From Harmothoe impar (Eukaryota > Annelida > Polychaeta > Phyllodocida > Polynoidae): DNA of 64,000 nt. The notes under the pieces were generated by a model. The model saw nothing but the letters and a program-made list of their open reading frames with translations. It was not told where the DNA came from and made no database searches. The DNA is taken from the NCBI GenBank assembly GCA_947462335.1, contig OX381707.1, forward strand, positions 21,144,404 through 21,208,403. Reading direction: 5' to 3'. Numbering within the stretch: position 1 is the first letter of the stretch; every line of letters starts with the position of its first letter. Positions 55,001 through 64,000 of this stretch are shown piece by piece. The translations under genes were made by a program, and so were the position numbers.

Positions 55001-56471
55001 AAAAACACCTGATTTGGCGAGAAAAATGTTCAAAATCGCAAAAAAGTGAAATTTGCCTAAAAACACCCTATTTGGCGAGAAAAAAGTTCAAAATCGCAAA
55101 AAAGTGAAATTTGCCTAAAAACACCCTATTTGGCGAGAAAAAAGTTCAAAATCACAAAAAATGAAATTTGCCTGAAAAACCCCTATTTGGCGAGAAAAAA
55201 AAGATCAAAATCGCAAAAAAGGGAAATTTCCCTAAAAACACCCTATGACTGTAGCATGAATGCAGACACTCATGGACACAGACTCATGTACAACCACACA
55301 GACATACACATAGACATGAACATGGCCTTCTCCTTCATATAGCAACCTATGTATTTCTACTTTGATGAGACTGAATATAGCTTTCTGTTAGAAGGACTCT
55401 GATACATGGATGTCGATGTCCAGTTTTAGATATATACCCATATAGTGCATTGGAGTGCTATAATGTTGGACTGCTGTATATTTCAAATATTCCAAGTAGA
55501 ACTGAAGTTAGAATTCAGAGAGTACACCCTACTATTCTAGGCAGTGTAAAGTCATTTTCTTTTAGCATTAATTGTAATGAGATAACAAATTAACCTAAAT
55601 TGTATGCAAGTCTTTAATTTTGGTATCCGGTAATGCAGAAATCCATCTGGTCCTGTAAGATTGGCAAACGGCAGGACCGAATGTCCTGCATGGTAAAAAA
55701 GTTTTCGCAAAGACTGCTGCATAAATGCAGAATGGTGACAAATGTTGCCTCGAGGCATCATGCTGTCTTTGAAAGGTTAAATTGTAAGATTATATATTGG
55801 AAATGGATTGTCTTGGTTTTAGTCCATCTAATAACTCAAAGGCTGCAATTATTAATTGATATTGACATGTGTTGGGTTCCTTCTTTTGCCTTTCTGATTC
55901 CTTGTCACTCTAAGACTTCTTCTGTCAGCCTTTTGTGAAAACTGACAAGATAACAGCTGGTAGTCTAGAGTCTCCATTTTTATTTCAGTTGGAACACTTT
56001 CATGTGAGTGTGGTGCTATTTCCAGACAACTAGTTAGAATTACTAGAAGGCATTTTTCCCCTTTTTTTTGTTAATGGATTTTGTAGATGTAAAAATTGAG
56101 GGAGCGAATTTTTTTTTTACCCAGCCTCTGACAACCGTTTCCAGAGAACCCATAACGACAACATCTATTGGTTCATCAGGGATAATCAATGGAAGAAGAA
56201 AGTGTATTAAAAGGAAAAGAAATGAATTCTCAATTTTCCAAAAAAAAAAGAAGAGTGAAGCGAAATTCATTGACTTTTTCTTTTCAAATAAAAATAATTT
56301 CCATTTCAGAAAATAAGTTGCGCGAAATCCATTCACCAACTTTTTTCTCTTTTTTTTTGGCTGGCCTAAGATACAGAAGATTTATCCCCATACATACACC
56401 ATCAAGCCTTATGACTGTGACTCACTCTGTTTTCTCTCCTCCAGGGTCACATTAACCACATCCTCCAGTAA
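43020..56471 (+). CDS. Alternative (distal) form of the small plus-strand gene, first exon 43020-43100
   Basis: ATG 43020, in the strong context AAAGATGG, opens 27 codons (MVSGAKRKCESTGDEF ... SHQS) to a GTAAGT donor in phase 0. Spliced to 53765-53944 and 56445-56471 it would give 95 residues. Its start resembles that of the proximal first exon at 51553 (MGRRKSECEMSTDDG): both have a basic cluster, then a cysteine-glutamate pair, Ser-Thr and an acidic run. The join is inferred from phase and resemblance. The intron would contain the whole 44-50 kb repeat block. Confidence 0.4.
43476..43868. repeat. Long imperfect inverted repeat (about 85-bp arms)
   Basis: The left arm with CTAGGGTTACGCTTTGACGT and GCACGGCCGCCATG is inverted in the right arm (ACGTCAAAACGTAACCCTAG at about 43826-43845), around a 225-bp loop. 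It lies in the first intron of the distal transcript form. Minus-strand frames across both arms are by-products. Region 43869-44081 shows nothing further. Confidence 0.75.
44082..44189. repeat. Degenerate left edge of the 20-bp satellite
   Basis: GTAGGGACTCTA, GAGGACCCTACATGATGGGG and GGGGACCCTACAGG are diverged units of the array that resumes at 48776. Confidence 0.7.
44309..46760. repeat. Recurrent block of about 355 bp (GTCACCGACCAGGCCGTCAC)
   Basis: Copies at about 44330-44470, 44520-44830, 46240-46590 and a partial one at 46610-46760 share AAATTTTCGAATTTTTC, CCCTATCTGATATCAA and TTTTGTCCTACTTAG. Each full copy carries a roughly 50-codon frame (SPFKPDIFSEND). It is kept open only by repetition and lacks outside support. 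Stretch 44831-46230 holds no gene; 45929-45993 has a small CACACCCACCTGCT repeat. Confidence 0.75.
47760..48370. repeat. 89-bp satellite, about 6.7 copies
   Basis: TGAGCCGTGTACCAGCCCCC recurs every 89 bp from about 47815 to 48171, then with more changes at 48259 and 48349. All copies keep TCAGCAGTAGAGTG and AGGTTATAATTATAGG. The plus-strand frames across it are repeat artefacts. Confidence 0.95.
48776..49719. repeat. 20-bp satellite GTAGGGACCCTACAGCAGGG, about 45 copies
   Basis: Each unit contains GTAGGG-A-CCCTAC, a perfect inverted repeat around one base, followed by AGCAGGG or AGGAGGG. A few units are one or several bases short. The array ends at CCACTCGTGAACTACATCAG near 49735, the same end as the 39060-39165 element, so the array probably lies in a dispersed element. 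Confidence 0.97.
50170..50415. mobile_element. MITE family 1 copy
   Basis: AGCCCTTTAAGGACCGCATA and AAAGCACTATGCGGACCTTA are inverted. The interior has GCCCTGGCGCGTTACTCGCCAGGGC, a perfect-looking hairpin (as CCTGGCG...CGCCAGG). More copies or halves lie at 50660-50804 and 50986-51122. Confidence 0.85.
51348..51417. promoter_or_regulatory. Proximal promoter: CCAAT box, two E-boxes, GC box
   Basis: ATTGG at 51348-51352, CACGTG at 51380-51385, the palindrome CCCCACGTGGGG at 51401-51412 and GGGGGCGG overlapping it, about 140-200 bp above ATG 51553. CACGTG is bound by bHLH factors of the MYC/MAX, USF and CLOCK types. Which of these act here is unknown. Confidence 0.55.
51553..56471 (+). CDS. Small three-exon gene, proximal form, unknown function (85 aa, C-terminal C-C-H-H motif)
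   Basis: Exons 51553-51603, 53765-53944 and 56445-56471 join in phase 0 (17, 60 and 8 codons). Donors are GTGAGT and GTGAGC, acceptors CTTACAG and CTCCTCCAG. The ATG context is AAAGATGG. The product begins MGRRKSECEMSTDDG. It has a Gln/Met/Glu-rich middle (EEPMEQHMPESQMWSQLSGE), then VPSQRKRCVRCLTGEG, and ends GHINHILQ. Cys69, Cys72, His79 and His82 form a CX2CX6HX2H pattern built across the last splice junction, which could bind a metal. The basic RKR would suit a nuclear protein. No signal peptide or membrane span is seen. I do not recognise the family by name. Confidence 0.75.
51846..52045. mobile_element. MITE family 1 copy
   Basis: TTAACCCTTTATTGTTGGCA to TGCCATCCTCAAAAGGTTAA, inverted ends, in the first intron of the small plus-strand gene. 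Confidence 0.7.
52190..52330. repeat. Cluster of AACGTT palindromes
   Basis: AACGTTATTTTACGT...AAAATAACGTT is an inverted pair. AACGTT or ACGTTA recurs about eight times within 140 bp. Just left (52100-52160) are CCGGCTATAGCCGG and other CCGG-centred palindromes. From 52331 to 53764 no gene is seen, except a family 1 remnant at about 53280-53470. Confidence 0.7.
54271..55482. mobile_element. Second copy (inverted) of the ACTGGACATCGA element, 57-bp satellite core
   Basis: ACTGGACATCGATTCTCTGT at the left and GGATGTCGATGTCCAGTTTT at the right are the same ends as at 34735-38222, in reverse. The shared flank continues to 55482 (AGTGCTATAATGTTGGACTG). The core is a 57-bp satellite at 54898-55245. 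Confidence 0.65.
54898..55245. repeat. 57-bp satellite, about 6 copies
   Basis: Units read TTTGGCGAGAAAAAAGTTCA, AAATCGCAAAAAAGTGAAAT, then TTGCCTAAAAACACC. Confidence 0.93.
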
Positions 56472-58330
<1,859 letters not shown>

Positions 58331-59322
58331 AAGCAGACTGTTTTATCATGATGTATAAATCTCGACGGTCGTACCCCTTTTTATTATATACAAAGTATGG
58401 CTACAATTTTAACCACCAAAAAGCAAATGCCTAACTCAATTTTCATGGATATCCTACATCGTCATATGTGGGCTTTCATGAAATTTCTTAGATCTCATTA
58501 GGTTTTAGTTCTCATTTAAATCATTCGGATATGTATACAAGTAAGACTTTTGCAGCTGAGTGGTATTCTGTATATAACGATTGTGAGATATTAAATGTGT
58601 GTCTTGATAAAAGAAAAAAAGTTGTTCTGATTGAATGTTCATATATACAATAATGTTTTTGATATTCATAATGGCATTTGTATGGTATTAAAGCGCACAC
58701 AAACCAAAGATTCCGCCATTATGACTTGCCTATTACAGAACAGTACTAAAAGAAACAGAATCAGACTTTTTGTGATACGCGAGATGTGGGTTATATGCAA
58801 GAATTTTAGAAGAGAGTGTTGGGTAGCCATTAAAAACATGTACTGGTACCCTCCACTCTCAGAAAAGATATATTTACTGATCAATTTCCACAAAAACAAT
58901 GCATTTTTAACAACCCATTTGCAGAGATGATCGTTTATTAGCCACTGTTGGTTATCATTTATGATAATATGTAACTTTAAATCATGACAGACACATGTAA
59001 GTGTTCATTATATGGTCCAAACATATTAGTACAAAAAAAAGAATCCAGTTATCATATTGGCTATAGTTGTCACAAACTTGTTGATGATAAAAGCAAATTG
59101 TACTTCAATTTATTTGGACGTTCATCTTTCCAAAAAAACAGAGCGAGATGAATCAGCCTTCAATACTGTTTTTGTTGGTCATGGAATAGCAGGTCTTTTT
59201 TTTAGAAGGATATTAGCATATATAGAAAGGAATTAACAATATAAGTTCGCTTTTGATATGATGAAAAGCCCACTCTTAATTCTTGATCAATATCCATTTC
59301 AACATATCCAGTGTAGTTGGTC

Positions 59323-61046
59323 CTACAGTGAGCTTATCCTCTGGGAATTAAAAATAAACGACATGGCTGCCATGGACATAACCAGTGCTGACACTGTGTG
59401 CAAAGAGGATGCAGCAGAATCTGGTGTTGTTACCATAGCAGCACTGGGTGCGGGGGTTGTCGATAGTGGATCATGATTGTACTCAAACTTCTGCTGAGTG
59501 TCCAGCCAACTTCCGTCTCCTAATGATACAAACACATTCACACTCCCAGGGCCAGCTGGGGCAGGTGACTCGCAGACTAGGTGGATGTTGGAGATGTACA
59601 CAGCATCTATTTCCTTGTCACCAAACTTGCACTTTGGCTTTGTGTTCTGGCATAAAGCTGTGATGGTCTTGTCAAACCGTCTCCCAAAGATGTGTACTTT
59701 GGTGCCTCCAGTCTTAAGTCCTTCCCTGGGAATGATCCTTCCCACTAAAGGCTTCTCGGTATATAGTCCGTTGCAAGCAGCTGCTTTAGTGTCACTGATG
59801 TATATTTGCCATGCTGTATTGAACTTGGTCATTGCTGAGGTCTTCTCATCGTCAGACATCCCACTGTACTTGAGTGCTCTCACGGCAAGCTGTTTCATGT
59901 CGTCCAAGTCCAATCCCCAGGCCATGAAGATGGAATACCAGTCAATGGTGAAGTGGTTATAGCCAAAAGTACCTGGGTCATCGGTACCAAGGACCACCGG
60001 GACCCCATTCCTGATGTAGTTGATAGCTGGGTGGGTGCGCAGGTCTACAGTGTAGCCCAGGACCTGATTACTGATGGGACAAATCTCCACAGCTACATCC
60101 TTCTCTTTCAGGGTCTTTAACAGATATGGATGTCTGATGTAACCAAGACCATGCCCAACCCGTTTTGAACCAAGCAGGATGGCTTCATATGTATTCTGTA
60201 GAGTGGCCACTGGGTTTTTGTTATTAGTACCAGTGATAAGGTCTCCGGGCCAGTTTGTCTCTGCAGTGTGCTGGTAGAATGGAATCTTGGACTTGTCTGT
60301 ATTTGCATCATATACACGCATGAAGTTTTTCAAGAAGAATATGTGAGAGTTTCCAGCATCTTCCTCACCCACCATATCAAAGCCGAGGAGATGGTCAGGG
60401 TACATCTTGTGGAGCTGGATAGCCTTATCCATGTTCTTCTGCATTTGATCCACTGTTATTCTTCTGCTACTGTATGTGATTCTCTTATGGCCAATGAAGG
60501 AAGGGTTCTCCTCAATAAATTCCTGGAGAATCTCCAGGGTCATATTGATTTCTAGTTGTCCAGCATTTACCTCAGTTTCCAGGTCAACAATTCCATTGGT
60601 TTCATTGGCGACAGGGTCCACTTTGTAAAGATGATAAAACCCACCCATAGCCTTCCTTGTCTCAATATATTGGATCCCCTCATCAAGGTTCTTTTTATAC
60701 AATGCTTTGGTGTGCTCTCTCCAGATCACTACATTATTAAGGAGGGAAGCAGCTCTTCCCCAAAGTTGGTTCATCTCCATCCACCTTTGGGCTGTGTTTG
60801 TTGGATTTTCCCTCGCATACTCTGATAGGATGCCAAATAGAGTTTGGTACGGTAGGATATTTTCAAGTGTGTATTTTGAGCCCTTGACTTTCAGCCATTT
60901 ATCATCACCAGAGGGAGAGTGGATTCCAAATTGCAATCTATAAGAGTATCCAGGATCATTTTTGTCTGGGTCTGTCATCCATACATATTCAAAGTCTGTG
61001 GAATTAAAGACAATCTCCAGTAGAGTCCTCTTGCTCACTTCATGAT
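59323..61046 (-). CDS. ADGF/ADA2-like adenosine deaminase with IPT/TIG domain, terminal exon (copy A, 573 codons seen)
   Basis: The acceptor GCCTTTCACAG precedes 61046. The frame (HEVSKRTLLEIVF ...) runs to TAG at 59325-59323. It matches the secreted ADA2/ADGF family, which deaminates extracellular adenosine. The zinc-site His and catalytic Glu fall in HTAETNW (usually HAGET); RVGHGLG, CPISNQVLG and GTDDPG supply the other conserved His and Asp residues. After the barrel comes an added IPT/TIG immunoglobulin-like domain (PREGLKTGGTKVHIFGRRF ... LGDGSWLDTQQKFEY). A Ser/Thr/Pro linker and a hydrophobic tail (TVSALVMSMAAMSFIF) that may be a membrane or GPI-anchor signal follow. The N-terminal part with the first HxH metal motif and the signal peptide should lie in upstream exons. 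I found none in 61047-63380. AATAAA on this strand lies at 58939-58934. Confidence 0.88.
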
Positions 61047-63380
61047 CTGTGAAAGGCAAGTGGAAAAATAAAACACAATAACACAGTTGAGGTTTATTGG
61101 GAAATGTTGTAGAAAGTAATATAGTTCAGGGATGTGATTCCTCCTACAGTTGTAGGTTTTCCTACACTTTTAAGGAAAAAAGTCCACCCTCATGATTTGT
61201 CCAGATCCATTGAGATGATTTTTCATAAGGGTCGGGGGGGGGGGTCTGTTACTCAAATTGTCACGGTGGCTTATAGATTTTCAAAAGATTTCCGGGGACC
61301 ATGCCCCAGACCACCCCCAGATGTACTACTGTGCTGCGTTTGCGACTATTCTAAGTCAATATTTAACTCTATGGTTGCATTTTGTGTCTTTAAATACCTT
61401 ATATTGAGACTTGAAAATTCTACAGTTTACAGATTTCAAATCACATCCCTATAGTTACAGAATTATAAGATGGTCCACTCTTTTTTGTAAGGATCTGGGT
61501 GAAGAGCAAATTTGAAGAGAATAGGCCTGGAATCATAAAACGGAATGTCGACATGGGAATTTTTGGGCTTAGTGATATGGGACATAGACATTCTTTAAAA
61601 TCAACAGGGTGACATGGCCATTTCTTAAAATTGACAGGGCGCCATGGATATTTTAGATCTTAGTTACATAGAAAATAGGCATTCCTTAAAATCAACAGGG
61701 TAACATAGGCATTTCTTAAGGTGATCTGGGGAATCCCCCCCCCCCAATTTATACCACCAAGAGACAAGTAGTCACTTTGGAATAAATTTCTCAGAAACCA
61801 GTTTCAGGATTGACTAGCAGAAGTAGTTACAGTAAACTCTTGTGTATAAACCTAACTCGCATATAAGCTGCACCCCGACTTTAGGCTTATCCTATAAGCC
61901 GCAATGGTGATCTGATTACGGTTACTCTAGTACTGTACCATAGCAGCAAAAACTCGCCTATACGCTGCACTATCGCATACTAGCCACAGCTTCTACGCGA
62001 TAATTTACAATAGTTGACGAGGTGAAATGGACAGCAGCTGGTTGACAAATATATATCCACAGATCGTAATATATGTGTAACTAAGGTCCATTATTGCAAG
62101 AAGGTCTTTATCATGAGTGGTATATATTTCTTTTCAGTTTTGAAGGTAAACGAGTTTAAAAAATTTGTTTAAAAGTGGAAAAAATTGCTCTAGTGATCAA
62201 AAAGATAAAATAGTTATCATCAAATGTTTCAGACATGAGAGGCCATAATATATGACCGATGTAATGAAATTCTTTTCACAGATACATTGTTCAAAACTGT
62301 TTCTTCTCAAATAGAACCCAGTTGCATTAACCAGTGATGGCCAAAGATGGCCACATCCCGGGGTTCACTCCCTATCTTTTCTATAGTAACTATAGCATAC
62401 ATCACCCAAAAGTTGGTATCCTTTTAACTGTCGGCCTTAATAAAAAAAAGAAGCACTTAAAATATTATGATCAGCTAAATGTTATAGAAATCCCCATAAA
62501 TTATAATTATGTGCTCTAAAAAGGTACCCCTTTGGCACAAAATGACCAAAAAAAGGTACCCTCTAGAGAGGGACTGTCAGGGCCCAAAAAGGGCCCCTTT
62601 CCCTTCAGTTTGTGTATGCACATGGTAAGCAAAAGTCAAGGAGTGGACCCCCGGGGCCATATCCGTCTCAAGATGTATTTGGCTCAAGTTGTACTATCTT
62701 TCGTTACAGAAGGTGTTACAGAATGGATATTGTCTGATAGGGCAGTATGCAGTAGGTCAGAACTCAGATCTTTACCCTTTCTGAAAAATATATGGATAAT
62801 AATACATCCTACACTTATTATTGTCTAGAATGATATAGAATTCATAATTTATTGGATATGCTAATTGAGAGCTAAATATTCACCAAGTCATGAAACCCAA
62901 GGAGAGGATCCATAAAGATTTGTTTATGCACATGAAGACACATACAAACTACAGGGAAATACATGCGATTTATTATTCATCATTCATAATATTAGTATGT
63001 AATTATATAACATGTCAGAGATCCATAAATGTGTTAGTTATATATTAGTACAATAAAAGAGGTGAATTATCATTGTGGCTAAAGGTGTCAGAAAATAGTG
63101 GATGATAAGGATAGTTGTATTGTAATCTTGATAACCATTCTTTGCAAAAAAAAAGAGAGGGAGATGAATCAATAACGATATTGTCGGTCAAAGTATAGGA
63201 GGTTGATTTAGAAGGACTTTATTCATAGGAATAGTTTGTCCTCTTTGCATGTATAGATAGACTCACTGTGAATGAATACATGAAACATAGAAAGGTTCCT
63301 TTTTTTCATATTGAAAATCTGTTTGCTCTCTTGATACTTGATCAATGTCTGGTAACATGATACATCCAGTGTGCCTAATC
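61047..63380. other. Spacer between the two deaminase copies; no upstream exon found
   Basis: Contains a family 3 inverted-repeat copy at about 61835-62010 (TACAGTAAACTC ... ATAATTTACAATAG). It also has short degenerate repeats near 61540-61720 (TTCTTAAAATYAACAGGG) and the copy B 3' flank. No minus-strand frame with LHLHD-like or signal-peptide sequence was seen. Short exons could have been missed. Confidence 0.5.
61835..62010. mobile_element. MITE family 3 copy
   Basis: TACAGTAAACTCTTGTGTAT and TACGCGATAATTTACAATA face each other. Both halves hold the family's ATAAGC-GC phrases and GCAGCAAAAACTCGCC. Other copies are at about 2130-2280, 31575-31732 and 36490-36620. Confidence 0.65.
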
Positions 63381-64000
63381 CTACAGTGAGTTTATCCTTG
63401 GTGAATCCAAAACAACTAAGATGGCTGCCAGGGACATAACCAGTGCTGACACTGTGTGCAAGGAGGGTGCAGCAGAAACTGGTGTTTTTACTATAGCAGC
63501 ACTTGGTGCAGGGGTTGGTAGTGGATCATGATTGTACTCAAACTTCTGCTGAGTGTCCAGCCAACTCCCATCTCCTAATGATACAAACACATCCACACTC
63601 CCAGGGGCAGTTGGAGCAGGAGACTCACAGACCAGGTGGTTGTTGGAGATGTACACTGCATCTGTTTCCTTATCTCCAAACTTGCACTTTGGCTTTTTGT
63701 TCTGGCATAAAGCTGTGATGGTCTTGTCAAATCGTCTCCCAAATATGTGTACTTTGGTGCCTCCAGTCTTAAGTCCTTCCCTGGGCATGATCCTTCCCAC
63801 TAAAGGTGTCTTGATGTATGTTCCACTACAAGCAGCCGCTCTAGTGTCACTGATGTATATCTGCCATGCTGCATTGAACTTGGTCATTGCTGGGGTCTTC
63901 TCATCATCAGACATACCACTGTAGGTGAGCGCCCTCATGGCAAGATGCTTCATGTCCTCCAAATCCAAGCCCCAGGCCATGAAGATGGAATACCAGTCAA
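63381..64000 (-). CDS. ADGF/ADA2-like deaminase with IPT/TIG domain, terminal exon (copy B, cut by window edge)
   Basis: Tandem paralogue of copy A in the same orientation, nearly identical across MAWGLDLEDMKHLA, GRIMPREGLKTGGTKVHIFG and SLGDGSWLDTQQKFEYNHDP, with a similar hydrophobic tail (VSALVMSLAAILVVL). The 3' flanks also match (for example about 59040-59150 and 63060-63165), so the duplication covers exon and 3' untranslated region. The frame is open to base 64000. A minus-strand AATAAA lies at 62974-62969. Confidence 0.9.
   Translation of the reverse strand, partial: DWYSIFMAWGLDLEDMKHLAMRALTYSGMSDDEKTPAMTKFNAAWQIYISDTRAAACSGTYIKTPLVGRIMPREGLKTGGTKVHIFGRRFDKTITALCQNKKPKCKFGDKETDAVYISNNHLVCESPAPTAPGSVDVFVSLGDGSWLDTQQKFEYNHDPLPTPAPSAAIVKTPVSAAPSLHTVSALVMSLAAILVVLDSPRINSL

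Overview
The window is nuclear DNA of an animal, probably a marine invertebrate. It has GT-AG introns, strong Kozak starts, NRF1/ETS-type promoter motifs, several short inverted-repeat element families and many minisatellites. I see no bacterial operons, rRNA, tRNA or CRISPR. The species cannot be named from sequence alone.

Minus strand, 1-40.5 kb: the 5' half of a TRPM2-like cation channel gene. Ten internal exons can be read with unbroken intron phase (31849 down to 38), and the gene continues off the left edge. Four phase-0 exons (32590-32766, 33581-33763, 38799-38969, 40183-40452) look like alternative first coding exons. The intron between 27422 and 3198 is about 24 kb. On the same strand it contains (a) a 103-codon, four-exon gene of unknown function (5528-7163) below an NRF1+ETS-type promoter, and (b) a Helentron-type rolling-circle transposon region. 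That region has an intact 2778-codon ORF (17301-25637): two herpesvirus-tegument-type (C76-like) cysteine protease domains, zinc clusters, a Rep HUH nuclease, a PIF1-type helicase and an APE-like endonuclease. Downstream and co-oriented is an intact six-exon, 407-codon gene (13000-16691), possibly an accessory ssDNA-binding type protein.

Middle, 34.6-50 kb: nested repeats. A 1.7-kb Harbinger-like element with a TAG target duplication splits a 130-bp satellite. A 4.6-kb element with hAT-like ends splits a 20-bp GTAGGGACCCTAC satellite. At least a dozen copies of one MITE family and several of two others are scattered through the window.

Plus strand, 43-56.5 kb: a small gene with two possible first exons (43020 and 51553), a 60-codon middle exon and an 8-codon last exon. 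It encodes 85 or 95 residues ending in a compact C-C-H-H motif.

Right end, minus strand: two tandem ADGF/ADA2-like adenosine deaminase terminal exons fused to an IPT/TIG domain (59323-61046, and 63381 to beyond the edge). The 5' part of the left copy, including the first HxH metal motif, was not found between the copies.
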